Positions 46,388 through 56,474 are shown, numbered from the stretch's first letter. The stretch is 64,000 nucleotides of DNA from Bifidobacterium miconisargentati (GCF_019331675.1 NZ_JAHBBJ010000013.1:1-64000); one strand, 5' to 3'. The notes: generated by a model not told the origin, from the letters alone. Numbers and translations: made by a program.

Positions 46388-48589
46388 TCAGTTGCCGTTC
46401 ACGGCGTTGCCGTTGTTGGCCTGCTGCACGATGGCGGCCAGGAAGTCGCGGTTGGTGGCGGTCTTCTTGAGGCGCGGCACCAGCGTCTGGTAGGCCTGCT
46501 CGGGCTCCATGCCGCCGAGCAGTCGACGCAGACGGTAGATGATCGGCAGTTCCTTGGGCTCGGTGATCAGCTCCTCGCGGCGGGTGCCGGAGGCGTTGAT
46601 GTCGATGGCCGGGAAGAGTCGCTTGTCCGCCAGCTCGCGGCTCAGGCGCAGCTCCATGTTGCCGGTGCCCTTGAACTCCTCGAAGATCACCTCGTCCATC
46701 TTGGAGCCGGTCTCCACCAGTGCGGAGGAGATGATGGTCAGCGAGCCGCCGTTCTCGATGTTGCGGGCGGCGCCGAAGAACTTCTTCGGCGGGTACAGGG
46801 CCTGGGCGTCCACACCACCGGACAGGATGCGACCTGAAGCCGGGGCGGCGATGTTGTACGCGCGGGCCAGTCGGGTCATGGAGTCGAGCAGCACCACCAC
46901 GTCCTGACCGAGCTCCACCAGACGCTTGGCGCGCTCAATGGCGAGTTCGGCGACGGTGGTGTGGTCGGAGGCCGGACGATCGAAGGTCGAGGAGATGACC
47001 TCGCCCTGCACGGTGCGCTCCATGTCCGTGACCTCTTCCGGACGCTCGTCCACCAGCACCACCATGAGGTGCACCTCGGGATTGTTGGTGGCGATGGCGT
47101 TGGCGATGTTCTGCAGCGTGATGGTCTTGCCGGCCTTCGGCGGGGAGACGATCAGGCCACGCTGGCCCTTGCCGATCGGGGCCACGATATCCATGATGCG
47201 GCCGGTGATCTTGTTCGGCGTGGTCTCCTGCTTCAGGCGCTCCTGCGGGTACAGCGGGGTGAGCTTGGAGAACTGCGGACGGTTCAGGGTCTCTTCGACG
47301 CTCTGGCCGTTGATGGAGTCGATGGACTGCAGCGGCACGAACTTCTGGCGCTGGTTGCGGCGGTCGCCCTCGCGCGGGGCGCGGATGGAACCGTGCACGG
47401 CGTCGCCCTTGCGCAGGCCATACTTCTTGACCTGTCCCATGGAGACATACACGTCGTTCGGGCCGGGCAGGTAGCCGGAGGTGCGCACGAAGGCGTAGGA
47501 ATCCAACACGTCCACGATGCCGGCAACCGGCACCAGATCCTCCTGCGGCTCCTCGCGGCGGTCCGCACGGTCGTTGCGATCGTTGCGGTCGGCACGATCA
47601 TTGCCACGGTCGGCGCGATCGTCGTAACGGCGATCATCGTCGCCGGCACCCATGTTGTCGCGGTCGCGGCCACGCAGGCGACGGCCACGGCGGTCGGCGC
47701 GATCATTGTGCTCGGCGCGATCGTTACGGTCGTTGCCACGGTCACGATTGCGGCTGCGGCGCACGAAATCGCGGTCCTCGCCCTGTTCGGCGTCCTCGGA
47801 CTGCTCCTGCTTCTGCGTGGGCAGGGTGGCCAGGATGTCGTCGAGGTCGCGCACGTTCTCCTCGTCGCCTTCCTGACGGCGACGACGGCGCGGCTGCTCG
47901 TCCTCATCGTCGCGCACGCGGCGAATCAGCGGTTCGGCATTCTCGTCACGGCGATTGCGGCGACGGCGGCCCTCGGCATCGCCGCCAAGGTCGAGCGTGG
48001 CGAGCAGGTCGTCGCCATCGGTGTGCTGACGGGTCTTGCGACGGCCGGATTCGGCCTGATCGTCGTTCTTGTTACGACGGTAGGAACGGGTGTCGTCCGT
48101 GTGGTCCTTGGCGTCCTTGTTGTCCAGCGCACGACGGGAGCGGCGCGGTTCGGAGGAGGCGGCATCCAGGGACGGCAGGTCAAGCTGGGCCACGACGTCG
48201 GAAACGGACTTCTCGCCCCTGCCGGACTTGGCGGGCTTTTCGGCCTTGGACAGCTTTTCGGCGGTTTCGGCCGGGGTCTGCTGCGGCTGGTCCTGTGCGG
48301 TTGCGGCGGGAGCGGCAGCGGGCTGGTCGGTGGTCGGAACGGGCTGCACGGCCGGGGCCTGGTCGGCGGTGGCCGGCTTGGTCTCCGCGGCTTCCTTGGC
48401 GGCCGGAGCGGCGGTCTTGGGCGCGCGCACCGTGACGCCGGCCGGCGGTTCACCGCCGTTGCGCGCGGCCTGCAGGGTGGCGAGAAGGTCGGGCTTGCGC
48501 ATGGTCGACGTTCCGCGCAGACCCATCTGCTTGGCGAGCTCCTTGAGCTCAGGCAGCTTCATATCCTCAAGATTCTGGCTGTTTGCCAC
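46388..48589 (-). CDS. rho: Transcription termination factor Rho with long disordered insert
   Basis: A hexameric RNA-dependent helicase of 733 residues. The N-terminal SAP-like helical region (LEDMKLPELKELAKQMGLRG) is followed by about 290 residues that are Ala/Pro/Thr-rich and then dominated by Asn-Asp-Arg repeats. The cold-shock-like RNA-binding domain begins near 355 (VAGIVDVLDSYAFVRTSGYL). Walker A PPKAGKT is at about 485, and the Q/R-loop segments follow. Such inserts are known in actinobacterial Rho proteins and are thought to add RNA binding. No neighbouring gene is linked. Confidence 0.97.
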   Translation of the reverse strand: MANSQNLEDMKLPELKELAKQMGLRGTSTMRKPDLLATLQAARNGGEPPAGVTVRAPKTAAPAAKEAAETKPATADQAPAVQPVPTTDQPAAAPAATAQDQPQQTPAETAEKLSKAEKPAKSGRGEKSVSDVVAQLDLPSLDAASSEPRRSRRALDNKDAKDHTDDTRSYRRNKNDDQAESGRRKTRQHTDGDDLLATLDLGGDAEGRRRRNRRDENAEPLIRRVRDDEDEQPRRRRRQEGDEENVRDLDDILATLPTQKQEQSEDAEQGEDRDFVRRSRNRDRGNDRNDRAEHNDRADRRGRRLRGRDRDNMGAGDDDRRYDDRADRGNDRADRNDRNDRADRREEPQEDLVPVAGIVDVLDSYAFVRTSGYLPGPNDVYVSMGQVKKYGLRKGDAVHGSIRAPREGDRRNQRQKFVPLQSIDSINGQSVEETLNRPQFSKLTPLYPQERLKQETTPNKITGRIMDIVAPIGKGQRGLIVSPPKAGKTITLQNIANAIATNNPEVHLMVVLVDERPEEVTDMERTVQGEVISSTFDRPASDHTTVAELAIERAKRLVELGQDVVVLLDSMTRLARAYNIAAPASGRILSGGVDAQALYPPKKFFGAARNIENGGSLTIISSALVETGSKMDEVIFEEFKGTGNMELRLSRELADKRLFPAIDINASGTRREELITEPKELPIIYRLRRLLGGMEPEQAYQTLVPRLKKTATNRDFLAAIVQQANNGNAVNGN

Positions 48590-49021
48590 TAGTGTGCCCT
48601 TTCCATACCGAACAGGCTTGCGCCTCTGACGGCGTTAAGAGTGATTTGCGGTTGTACCGCACATAGAGGTTCGCGGCGTCTCTGTTACCTAGCGAACTTC
48701 GAATACTGTACAACGGCTCGCCGACCAACGCAAAAACAGCGCACACATAGTAAAAAGCTCTGTTAATCCAAGATCGGCATTCCCCTATCTTGGCTCCCCT
48801 TGTCAGGGGAGCTGGCGGCGAAGCCGACTGAGGGGTAGTCCGGTGGAATCCATGTCGATCTTGGTTTAACAGAGTCCAGCAAAAACTCCCCTCAGCGAAG
48901 GGAGCTAGGGAGAAAAACGAAAGGGAGCCCGGCTGTGATTTCCAGCGGGGCTCCCCTCAGTCTCACTTCGTTCGACAGCTCCCCTCAGCGAGGGGAGCCG
49001 AAAGAAAAGCGGTGCTTTTCC
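48590..49021. repeat. Gene-free repeat-rich region between rho and the FAD oxidoreductase gene
   Basis: No gene is visible. It contains the MITE-like element at 48758-48874 and further palindrome-family copies at about 48889-49000, including GGCTCCCCTCAG followed by CTTCGTTCGACAGCTCCCCT and GAGGGGAGCC. Runs of GAAAGG/CCTTTC-type pairs complete it. Confidence 0.7.
48758..48874. mobile_element. MITE-like element, copy 1
   Basis: Terminal inverted repeats 48758-48780 and 48852-48874 are 23 bp with two mismatches. The 117-bp element carries a palindrome-family segment (GGCTCCCCTTGTCAGGGGAG) and no coding capacity. Its ends match those of the element at 58065-58170. I cannot see a clear target-site duplication. 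Confidence 0.72.
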
Positions 49022-49129
49022 AAGAAAAGTAAATAACGTGTGCGGCAACGGCCGTTCGAAGCCGAAGGCGTACGAAGGTACGTCGAGCGCTGAGAAAAGG
49101 CCGTTGACGCTCCGTTATTTACTTTTCTT
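49022..49129 (-). terminator. Large stem-loop overlapping the end of the FAD oxidoreductase gene
   Basis: AAGAAAAGTAAATAACG (49022-49038) is the exact reverse complement of 49113-49129, which includes the final codons and stop of the gene. CAACGGCC (49046-49053) pairs with GGCCGTTG (49099-49106), so the stem is about 31 bp with one internal loop. It may end transcription and shield the mRNA 3' end. Confidence 0.75.
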
Positions 49130-50732
49130 CGTGGTAGGACTTTTCGGTGTTGACCGACCACACGTTCTTCTTGGAGGTCTTGCCGGTCTTGATGTTGCCG
49201 ACGGCCTCGATGGCGGTGGCCATCGAGTGATCCATGTTGTTGTAGTGGTGCTGACCGTTGCGGCCCACGCAGTAGAGGTTGCCGAAGGAGTCGAGGTATT
49301 CGACGAGCTCGTCCATCTGGGCGTAGGTGTCGAAGTAGGCCGGGTAGGCCTTCTTGACCTTCTCGCGGTGGGTGTCGAGCACGTCGTCCGGGCTGGAGAT
49401 GACCTTCATGCGCACCATCTCGTGAATGGCGAACTTGACGCAGTCCTCCTCGCTCATGTTCCAGAAGGCGTCGCCCTCGTTGCAGAAGTACTCAAGACCG
49501 ATCCAGACGGTGTTGTCCACGTCCTTGACCAGGTACGGGCTCCAGTTGTTGAACACCTGGATACGGCCCACGGTGTAGCCCGGATCCTGCACGTAGATCC
49601 AGCAGTCCGGCACGATCGGCGGGTTGCCGAGGGTGGGGATGTTGGTGGTGTTCTTCAGGCGCATGCGCTTGACCAGCAGGCCCACGGTCACGAAGTCGCG
49701 GTACGGCAGGCCGTTGGCGATGGTGGTCATGTCCGCGGGGGCGACTTTGGACTCGGGGGCCTCGGCGTCCTCACCGGCAGCGTCGATGGCGTTGACCAGG
49801 TCCTTGATGGGCATGGAGGAGATGAACTGGTCGGCGGCCAGCTCGGTGCGGTTACCCTCGGAATCCTCGTAGACCACGGAGGAGATGGAACCGTTGGACT
49901 GGCGCACCTCGACCACCTTGGCGTCGGTGATCACCTTGGCGCCGTTGGCGGCGCAGCGCTTCTCCACGGTCTCCCACAGCTGGCCCGGACCGTACTTCGG
50001 GTACCAGAACTCCTCGATGAGGGAGGTCTCCACCTCGGCGTTGGAGCGCTTCTTGGGCAGCAGCTTCTGGAAGGCGTTCTTCAGCACGCCCATCACGCTC
50101 AGTCCCTTGACGCGCTGGGCGCCCCAATCGGCGGAAATCTGGGAGGGGTGACGGCCCCACAGCTTCTCCGTGTAGCCCTCGAAGAACATGGAGTAGAGCT
50201 TGCGGCCGAAGCGGTTGATGTAGAAGTTCTCGAGATTGTCCTCAGGCAGCTTGTGGAACATGGACTTCAGGTAGCTGAAGCCGGCCTGCATGGTCATCAC
50301 GAAGCCCATGGCTTTGAAGGTGGCGGGCTTCAGGGAGATCGGATAGTCGAAGAAGCGGCCGCCGTAGAAGATGCGGGAGACGCGGTGACGCTTGAGCATC
50401 ACCTCATCGGTGACCTCGGGATCCGGGCCGCCGGGTTCGAGATCGTGGTGACGGCCGAGCTTCTTGTCGTCATAGCTGGGGGCGCCCTGCAGCGGCAGGA
50501 CCTCCTTCCACCAGTCCATGATGCGGGTGTCCTTCGAGAAGAAGCGGTGACCGCCGATGTCCATGCGGTTGCCGTTGTGCTTGACGGTGCGGGAAATGCC
50601 GCCGAATTCGCGGGTCTCCTCGAGCACGGTCACGTCGTAGTTCTCAGCGCCTCCGTCCTTGACGAACTCCCAGGCAGCGGTCAGACCGGCGGGGCCACCG
50701 CCGATAATCACCACGGATTGCTTTTCGCTCAC
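49119..50732 (-). CDS. FAD-dependent amine-oxidase/UDP-galactopyranose-mutase-like protein
   Basis: A 537-residue flavoprotein. The dinucleotide-binding motif VVIIGGGPAGLTAAWEF is at about residues 6-22, then FGGISRTVKHNGNRMDIGGHRFFSK. C-terminal FAD contacts are in LYCVGRNGQHHYNNMDHSM. The GGHxF block resembles UDP-galactopyranose mutase (which makes galactofuranose for cell-surface glycans), but the overall length is greater than the usual roughly 380 residues, so the substrate is uncertain. The GTG at 50732 has AAGGAG 9 nt upstream and is chosen over the longer frame. The 3' end forms a big stem-loop. Confidence 0.82.
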   Translation of the reverse strand: MSEKQSVVIIGGGPAGLTAAWEFVKDGGAENYDVTVLEETREFGGISRTVKHNGNRMDIGGHRFFSKDTRIMDWWKEVLPLQGAPSYDDKKLGRHHDLEPGGPDPEVTDEVMLKRHRVSRIFYGGRFFDYPISLKPATFKAMGFVMTMQAGFSYLKSMFHKLPEDNLENFYINRFGRKLYSMFFEGYTEKLWGRHPSQISADWGAQRVKGLSVMGVLKNAFQKLLPKKRSNAEVETSLIEEFWYPKYGPGQLWETVEKRCAANGAKVITDAKVVEVRQSNGSISSVVYEDSEGNRTELAADQFISSMPIKDLVNAIDAAGEDAEAPESKVAPADMTTIANGLPYRDFVTVGLLVKRMRLKNTTNIPTLGNPPIVPDCWIYVQDPGYTVGRIQVFNNWSPYLVKDVDNTVWIGLEYFCNEGDAFWNMSEEDCVKFAIHEMVRMKVISSPDDVLDTHREKVKKAYPAYFDTYAQMDELVEYLDSFGNLYCVGRNGQHHYNNMDHSMATAIEAVGNIKTGKTSKKNVWSVNTEKSYHEEK

Positions 50733-50893
50733 TTGAAATCTCCTTCTAACCAAATCAGCGATAGCTTATCCCAAGCCCCGGAAGCGCACGCCGACCTTGT
50801 GCATTTCCTCAACGAATATTCATAGTCACGACAACAAAAACGACAGAACTATCTTTCCCCAGACCAATCGCGGTCTGCCTCCTCCAACAACGA

Positions 50894-50982
50894 GCTGAGG
50901 GAGCGGGATAGGTGATGCTGGACCGTAAGCTTGGCCGAACGGCCTTGAGTGTGTCCAGCGTCATCTATCCCGCTCCCTCAGC
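50894..50982. repeat. 29-bp inverted repeat
   Basis: Arms 50894-50922 and 50954-50982 match with two mismatches. The 31-nt centre contains GGCCGAACGGCC. It lies between the DUF2469 gene's 3' end and the FAD oxidoreductase gene's 5' end, both on the minus strand, so it may end DUF2469 transcription. The arms carry GCTGAGGGAGCGGG. Confidence 0.8.
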
Positions 50983-51015
50983 GGTCAACGACAACGATCG
51001 GAGATGAATCCGAGG

Positions 51016-51330
51016 TTAATGGATGTCGTCAGGGATGTCGATGTCGGTTTTCTGCACCTCTTCGACGTTGACGTCCTTGAACGTCACGATGCGGACGGAC
51101 TTGACGAAACGGCTGGAACGGTACACGTCCCACACCCACGCATCGGTGAGCTGCACGTCGAAGTATACGTCCTGTCCGGCGGAGCGGACGTTGAAGTCCA
51201 CCTTGTTCGCCAGGTAGAAACGGCGTTCGGTCTCCACCACGTAGGTGAAGAGCTTGATGACGTCTCGGTATTCCTTATACAGTGCGAGTTCGGCGTCGGT
51301 TTCGTAGTTGTCGAGATCCTCGGCGCTCAT
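51016..51330 (-). CDS. DUF2469 family protein
   Basis: A small 104-residue conserved actinobacterial protein of unknown function. The segments MSAEDLDNYETDAELALYKEYRDV and FTYVVETERRFYLAN are typical. It is almost always near ribonuclease or methyltransferase genes in actinobacteria; here it follows the GNAT gene by only 6 bp, so the two are co-transcribed. Its C-terminus is acidic. Confidence 0.9.
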   Translation of the reverse strand: MSAEDLDNYETDAELALYKEYRDVIKLFTYVVETERRFYLANKVDFNVRSAGQDVYFDVQLTDAWVWDVYRSSRFVKSVRIVTFKDVNVEEVQKTDIDIPDDIH

Positions 51331-51336
51331 GCTTGA

Positions 51337-52353
51337 TTACTCACTTTCCGTGTCACGCTTGCGGCCTCGGCCCAGTGTACGCCACCATGCTTCCTTCGAG
51401 GTCTTGCGTTCGTTCTGACCGTACGGCCAGTTGCTTTCTTCGTCGGCGATCCGGTTCGCGCCGGAGTCGTTCCGCTGCTCTTCCTTGGTTTCCTGCCGCT
51501 GCGGTGCCGCTGCCGCCGGCTTCGGGTCCGGATCGCTGCCGGCATCGCCGTCCTGCGCATCGGCCGGGCTCGCGATGTTCTGCTGGATGGCGATGGAGTG
51601 CTCGCGGGCGGACAGGGCCTCCTTGACGCCCGGATTGTCCTCGATGAGGTGCATGCCGAAGGCGTCGAGCGAACGGATCGGATCGTACTCGTCCACCAGC
51701 GTATCCATGACGATGAGATCCTGGTACTTGTTGTTCTCCGCGTCCCACAGGGCGTCGCGCGAGGTGCCGGACGGCACGAAACCGAGCGACTGGTAGACGG
51801 AGATGGAGCGGCTGTTCTTCTCCGGCACGCCCACCCAGATGCGATGCATGCCCAGGCCGGCCGGCTCGGGGGCGAAACCGTACGTCATCACGCGCGGCAT
51901 GGCGTCACGTGAGTAGCCGCGGCCACGGTAGTCGCGGCCGAGCACGATCTGGATGCGTGCGGAGCGGGACCAGCCATCGATGTCGATGAGGAAGATCATG
52001 CCGATGACGTTGCCGGTCGAGGCGGCGTCCACCTTGCCGTCATCGTCATGGTCGGCGTCGGTCAGCACGGCCCAGGCGATGGTGCGGCGGGATTCGGGAT
52101 CGCCCACGCCGGATTCGGCGGGAGCCTGACCGGCCTCCCAGGCTTGGGAGCGACGGACCCAGGTGTGCACCACGGCACGCTCGGTGGCCGCGTCCTTGCC
52201 CGTGATCTTGGAGGCGCCATAGAAGGCGTCCAGCTCATCCAAGCGGGGCAGATCCTCCACGGTGGCCGGGCGCAGGTGCACCATTTCGCCGCGAATCGGA
52301 GGAATGACGATGCGTTCGGGCAAATCACGCTTCATCCGCGCATCAGTAGCCAT
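51337..52353 (-). CDS. GNAT-family N-acetyltransferase (RimJ/RimL type)
   Basis: A 338-residue protein. Residues about 20-210 are a GNAT domain (VHLRPATVEDLPRLDELDAFYG, then the acetyl-CoA loop VLGRDYRGRGYSRDAM at about 141-156, and RIWVGVPEKNSRSISVYQSLGF). The last 110 residues are low-complexity, charged and poorly conserved. The 2-oxo or ribosomal-protein substrate is unknown. ATG 52353 has GAGG 8 nt upstream; 52380 is an alternative. Co-transcribed with DUF2469. Confidence 0.85.
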   Translation of the reverse strand: MATDARMKRDLPERIVIPPIRGEMVHLRPATVEDLPRLDELDAFYGASKITGKDAATERAVVHTWVRRSQAWEAGQAPAESGVGDPESRRTIAWAVLTDADHDDDGKVDAASTGNVIGMIFLIDIDGWSRSARIQIVLGRDYRGRGYSRDAMPRVMTYGFAPEPAGLGMHRIWVGVPEKNSRSISVYQSLGFVPSGTSRDALWDAENNKYQDLIVMDTLVDEYDPIRSLDAFGMHLIEDNPGVKEALSAREHSIAIQQNIASPADAQDGDAGSDPDPKPAAAAPQRQETKEEQRNDSGANRIADEESNWPYGQNERKTSKEAWWRTLGRGRKRDTESE

Positions 52354-52514
52354 GCTCAACACCTCGTTGGTCCCTGCCATTGGTACTCGTCCCCTGTTTC
52401 GACTCATATTGCAGTGCCGAACCTATCTTACTCGACTGGACGAAAGCTGGAAACGGGCTGAAGTGGGATGTTCGCCACATGTTTACGCCGGTGGCGCACA
52501 AGGAGAGGCATACG

Positions 52515-52542
52515 AAAAAGGCTCCCCTCGAAGAGGGGAGCC
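52515..52542 (-). terminator. Terminator of the gatCAB operon
   Basis: A perfect 10-bp stem GGCTCCCCTC/GAGGGGAGCC (52520-52542) is followed on the minus strand by TTTTTCG (52519 downward). It lies about 110 bp beyond the gatB stop. It belongs to the palindrome family. Confidence 0.85.
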
Positions 52543-52584
52543 GTCCGGCAAAGCGAACCAAGGAAAGCATACGGACGAATCCGG

Positions 52585-52634
52585 TACTCCCCTCAGTCAG
52601 CTTCGCTGACAGCTCCCCTCAAGGAGGGGAGCCA
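52585..52634. repeat. Palindrome-family copy after gatB
   Basis: Contains CAGTCAGCTTCGCTGACAG (52594-52612), a perfect stem with TTCG tetraloop, and GCTCCCCT/AGGGGAGC. It has the same make-up as the copies near 19450, 20380 and 48960. Confidence 0.8.
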
Positions 52635-52654
52635 TGGTGAGACTGAACGAAGAA

Positions 52655-54154
52655 TCAGCCCTTGATCTTGGACATGACGACCTTGGTCACGGCCTTGGCG
52701 TCGGCCTGGCCGCGGGTGGCCTTCATGACGGCACCGATGATCACGCCCATCGGCTTCATGTTGCCGCTCTTGAGCTTCTCAACCACGTCGGGGTTGGCCT
52801 CGAACGCCGCGTCCACGGCCGCCTCGATGGCACCGTTGTCCTCGACGATCTTGTAGCCGTGCTTCTTGACGACCTCGTCCGGGGTGCCCTCACCGGCGAG
52901 CACGCCGGCGACGGTCTGCTTGGCGAGCTTGTCGTTGAGCTTGCCGTCGGCGATGAGCTTCTCGACCTCGGCCACGTCAGCCGGGGTGACCGGCAGCTCC
53001 TCGAGGGAGACGCCCTTGGCGTTGGCCTCGCGGGACAGCTCGCCCAGCCACCACTTGCGAGCACCGGCGGCGGAGGCACCGGCCTTGACGGTCTCCTCGA
53101 TGAGGTCGAGGGCGTCGGCGTTGAGGATGTCGCGCATCTGCAGGTCGGTCAGGCCCCACTCGGCCTTGAGGCGGTTGCGGCGCTCGCGCGGCATCTCCGG
53201 CATCTGGGCCTGGATCTCGGCGATGTGCTCCTTGGTGATGTGCAGCATCACCAGATCCGGATCCGGGAAGTAGCGGTAGTCGTCCGCATCGGACTTCACG
53301 CGGCCGCCGGCGGTGGTCTGCGAGGCCTCATCCCAGTGGCGGGTCTCCTGCAGGATCTCCTTGCCTTCGTCCAGACGGGCAGCCTGACGGCGGATCTCGT
53401 ACTGGATGGTCTTCTCGATGCCGCGGAAAGAGTTCACGTTCTTGGTTTCGGAACGGGTGCCGTACGGGGCGTCGGCGGACGGGCGCAGCGAGACGTTCAC
53501 GTCGGCGCGCATGTTGCCCTGCTCCATGCGGGCGTGGGAGATGCCCAGCGCACGCACGATGTCGCGGATGGCGCGCATGTACGCACCGGCGATCTCCGGA
53601 GCGCGGTCGCCCGCGCCCTCGATCGGCTTGGTCACGATCTCGATCAGCGGCACGCCGGCGCGGTTGTAGTCCACGAGGGAGTGGTCGGCGCCTTCGATGC
53701 GGCCGTCGGCACCACCGACGTGGGTGTTCTTGCCGGCGTCGTCCTCGATGTGCGCGCGCTCGATCGGCACACGGAACACGGTGCCGTCCTCAAGCTCGAC
53801 GTCCAGGTAGCCGTTGCCGTTGGTCGGCTTGTCGTACTGGGAGATCTGGTAGTCGCGCGGCATGTCCGGGTAGAAGTAGTTCTTGCGGGCGAACTGGCTC
53901 CACTCGGCGATCTCGCAGTGCAGGGCCAGACCCAGCTTGATCGCGTAGTCGACGGCGGTCTTGTTGACCACCGGCAGGGAACCCGGCAGACCCAGGGAGA
54001 CCGGGGTCAGCTGGGTGTTTGGCTCGCCGCCGAACTCGATGTGGGCCGGGCAGAACAGCTTGGTGTTCGTGCTGAGCTCCACGTGCGTTTCCAGGCCGAA
54101 GACCACGTCATACTTCTTGGTGGCATCGGCGTACTTCATCAGTTTTTCAGCCAT
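52655..54154 (-). CDS. gatB: Asp-tRNA(Asn)/Glu-tRNA(Gln) amidotransferase subunit B
   Basis: Binds the misacylated tRNA and ATP in the GatCAB complex, 499 residues. Conserved blocks: [31 protein letters not shown], and the metal/ATP region [14 protein letters not shown]. The C-terminal tail domain (YqeY-like) contains [21 protein letters not shown]. It lies 30 bp after gatA. The order C-A-B on one strand is the usual arrangement. Confidence 0.98.
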   Translation of the reverse strand: MAEKLMKYADATKKYDVVFGLETHVELSTNTKLFCPAHIEFGGEPNTQLTPVSLGLPGSLPVVNKTAVDYAIKLGLALHCEIAEWSQFARKNYFYPDMPRDYQISQYDKPTNGNGYLDVELEDGTVFRVPIERAHIEDDAGKNTHVGGADGRIEGADHSLVDYNRAGVPLIEIVTKPIEGAGDRAPEIAGAYMRAIRDIVRALGISHARMEQGNMRADVNVSLRPSADAPYGTRSETKNVNSFRGIEKTIQYEIRRQAARLDEGKEILQETRHWDEASQTTAGGRVKSDADDYRYFPDPDLVMLHITKEHIAEIQAQMPEMPRERRNRLKAEWGLTDLQMRDILNADALDLIEETVKAGASAAGARKWWLGELSREANAKGVSLEELPVTPADVAEVEKLIADGKLNDKLAKQTVAGVLAGEGTPDEVVKKHGYKIVEDNGAIEAAVDAAFEANPDVVEKLKSGNMKPMGVIIGAVMKATRGQADAKAVTKVVMSKIKG

Positions 54155-54184
54155 GATGTTTGTGTTTTCCTTCCGATGCTTCCG

Positions 54185-55726
54185 TCACTTGGCCAGGCCG
54201 TCAAGCCACGGGGTCTTGAGGCTGTTCCAGATCGGGCCGCCCCAGCTTTCCTCCAGCGCCGCTTCGAGGGCGGCGGCGGGCTTGTACATGACCTCGTCGC
54301 GCTGCTGCGGGGCGATGAACTGGAAGCCCACGGGCAGGCCGTCGTCGGACAGGCCGGCCGGGATGGACATGGCCGGCACGCCGGCGAGGTTGGCCGGGAT
54401 GGTGGCGATGTCGTTCATGTACATGGCCAGCGGATCGTCCATCTTCTCGCCGAACTTGAAGGCGGTGGACGGGGAGGTCGGGGAGACCAGCACGTCGGCC
54501 TGCTCGAAGGCCTTCTTGAAGTCCTGGATGATGAGCGTGCGGACCTTCTGGGCCGAGCCGTACCAGGCGTCGTAGTAGCCGGCGGACAGGGCATAGGTGC
54601 CGAGGATGATACGACGCTTGACCTCGTCGCCGAAGCCGGCCTCACGGGTGTAGGCCATCATGTTGGCGGCGGTCTGCGGCACGCCGGCCGGCGGCATCAC
54701 GCGCAGGCCGTAGCGCATGCCATCGTAGCGGGCCAGGTTGGAGCTCACCTCGGACGGCATGATGATGTAGTAGGCACCCAAGGAGTAGCCGATGTGCGGG
54801 CAGGAGACCTCGACGACCTCGGCACCCATTTCCTTGAGCTTGTCGACGGCCTCGTTGAAGCGGGCCTCGACGCCGGGCTGGAAGCCATCGCCGCCGAGTT
54901 CCTTGATCAGGCCGACCTTCAGGCCCTTGAGGTCACGCTTGGCACCCTCGCGGGCGGCGGCGACCATCGGGCGCGGGCCCTCCGGGATGGACGTGGAGTC
55001 GCGGCGATCGTGGCCGCCGATGACTTCCTGCAGCAGGGCGGAATCGAGCACGGTACGGGAGACCGGGCCGATCTGGTCGAGCGAGGAGGCCATGGCGATG
55101 GCGCCGAAGCGGGAGACACCGCCGTAGGTGGGCTTGACGCCCACGGTGCCGGTCAGGGCGCCGGGCTGACGGATGGAGCCGCCGGTGTCGGTGCCGAGGG
55201 CGAGCGGGGCCTCGAACGCGGCGACCGCGGAGGCGGAGCCACCGCCAGAACCGCCGGGCACGCGCTCGGTATCCCACGGGTTGTGGGTGGTCTGGTAGGC
55301 GGAGTGCTCGGTGGAGGAACCCTGGGCGAACTCGTCCAGGTTGGTCTTGCCGAGCAGCGGCATGCCGGCGGCCTTGAGCTTCTCGATGACGGTGGCGTCG
55401 TACGGCGGCACCCAGCCTTCGAGGATCTTGGAGGCGGCGGTGGTCTCGATGCCCTTGGTGACGATCATGTCCTTGATGGCGATCGGCACGCCGGCCAGCT
55501 CGGGCAGGGCGGCCTTGTCCTCGGCGGACTTCTTGTCGAAGGCGTCGGCCTGCTCCAGGGCCACGTCGCCGGAGACCTTGAGGAAGGCCTTGATGGACGA
55601 CTCGGCGGCCTCGATCACCTTGAGGTGGGCCTCGACGAGCTCGCGGGAGGTGACGTCGCCCTTCTTGATGGCGGCGGCCTGCTCGGCGGCGGACAGCTTG
55701 ACGAGAGATGCGGTTTCGTTGCTCAT
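54185..55726 (-). CDS. gatA: Asp-tRNA(Asn)/Glu-tRNA(Gln) amidotransferase subunit A
   Basis: Glutaminase/amidase subunit, 513 residues. The amidase signature with the Ser-cisSer-Lys triad is visible: Lys in [13 protein letters not shown] (about residue 80), and the serines in [15 protein letters not shown] (about 155) and [13 protein letters not shown] (about 178). ATG 55726 has GGAG 8 nt upstream; a GTG 9 bp further is less likely. It overlaps nothing; gatC ends 5 bp before the start. Confidence 0.98.
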   Translation of the reverse strand: MSNETASLVKLSAAEQAAAIKKGDVTSRELVEAHLKVIEAAESSIKAFLKVSGDVALEQADAFDKKSAEDKAALPELAGVPIAIKDMIVTKGIETTAASKILEGWVPPYDATVIEKLKAAGMPLLGKTNLDEFAQGSSTEHSAYQTTHNPWDTERVPGGSGGGSASAVAAFEAPLALGTDTGGSIRQPGALTGTVGVKPTYGGVSRFGAIAMASSLDQIGPVSRTVLDSALLQEVIGGHDRRDSTSIPEGPRPMVAAAREGAKRDLKGLKVGLIKELGGDGFQPGVEARFNEAVDKLKEMGAEVVEVSCPHIGYSLGAYYIIMPSEVSSNLARYDGMRYGLRVMPPAGVPQTAANMMAYTREAGFGDEVKRRIILGTYALSAGYYDAWYGSAQKVRTLIIQDFKKAFEQADVLVSPTSPSTAFKFGEKMDDPLAMYMNDIATIPANLAGVPAMSIPAGLSDDGLPVGFQFIAPQQRDEVMYKPAAALEAALEESWGGPIWNSLKTPWLDGLAK

Positions 55727-55731
55727 CGGGT

Positions 55732-56031
55732 TCACTCCTCGCTTCCCAGGATTCGCGGTGCCACGAACATACCGGCCTCGGTCTTCGGACCGCCGGCGAG
55801 CGCCTCTTCCTGCGTGAGCGGGGTCTCGGCCACGTCCGGGCGCAGGTAGGCCTCAAGCGGAACCGGGTTGGCGGTGGGCTCGACGTCGTCGGAAGCGACT
55901 TCCTGGACCTTGTTGATGGAGTCTGCGATGACGTTCAGTTCGCCCTGCAGACGGGTGATTTCCTCATCGGTGAGCGCGATTCGGGCAAGATCGCCCAAAT
56001 GCACGATTTCTTCGCGTGAAAATGTTGGCAT
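55732..56031 (-). CDS. gatC: Asp-tRNA(Asn)/Glu-tRNA(Gln) amidotransferase subunit C
   Basis: A 99-residue scaffold wrapping GatA and Gat[23 protein letters not shown] at the N-terminus and [16 protein letters not shown] near the C-terminus are standard. The frame continues upstream, but ATG 56031 is right: TATAGT on the minus strand (56039-56044) ends 7 nt before it, with no Shine-Dalgarno, so the gatCAB mRNA is probably leaderless. Confidence 0.96.
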   Translation of the reverse strand: MPTFSREEIVHLGDLARIALTDEEITRLQGELNVIADSINKVQEVASDDVEPTANPVPLEAYLRPDVAETPLTQEEALAGGPKTEAGMFVAPRILGSEE

Positions 56032-56188
56032 GGGCCCAACTATACGAGTGGTTTGTGACACGCGGAATACCGCCGCTCGAAGCATGGGCCGGCGGTCGTC
56101 CGATGGGCTTCCGGGCGCTTGGGGCCGAATGCCGGCGAGGCATTCCAAGCACCGGCTGACCGGGATTTACCGTTGAGGACCGGTGCGG

Positions 56189-56446
56189 AGCGGTAAAACG
56201 GGGAGCAGGTGCCGCCGATGCTCTTTTTATGGCATGCATGCGGGGCAGAGCAGGCGTCACATACCTTCATAACCCCAATACAAGCCTGTTAGCGGGGCAG
56301 AACAGGCAATACGCAACCGGCTTTCCCCGCTGGCAGCCAGTTAACGCGGCAATACAGCTAGTAGTGCCCTCTGGCACCCCGCTCACATCATTTCAGCGCG
56401 GTAGAACAGGTATTACGCAGCCGATTGGCCCCACATTGGAATCGTC
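56189..56446. repeat. 52-bp periodic repeat array, left side (about five units)
   Basis: Units begin at 56239, 56291, 56343 and 56395, each exactly 52 bp apart, with a weaker unit near 56189. The consensus starts AGCGGGGCAGAACAGG, has a variable stretch of about 17 bp, then CCCCGCT, which is the reverse complement of AGCGGGG, then a variable linker. Each unit can thus form a hairpin with a variable loop. The same unit recurs on the right side of the next gene. Confidence 0.85.
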
Positions 56447-56474
56447 GAAGATGCGTCTGACGGCCGACCACCCA

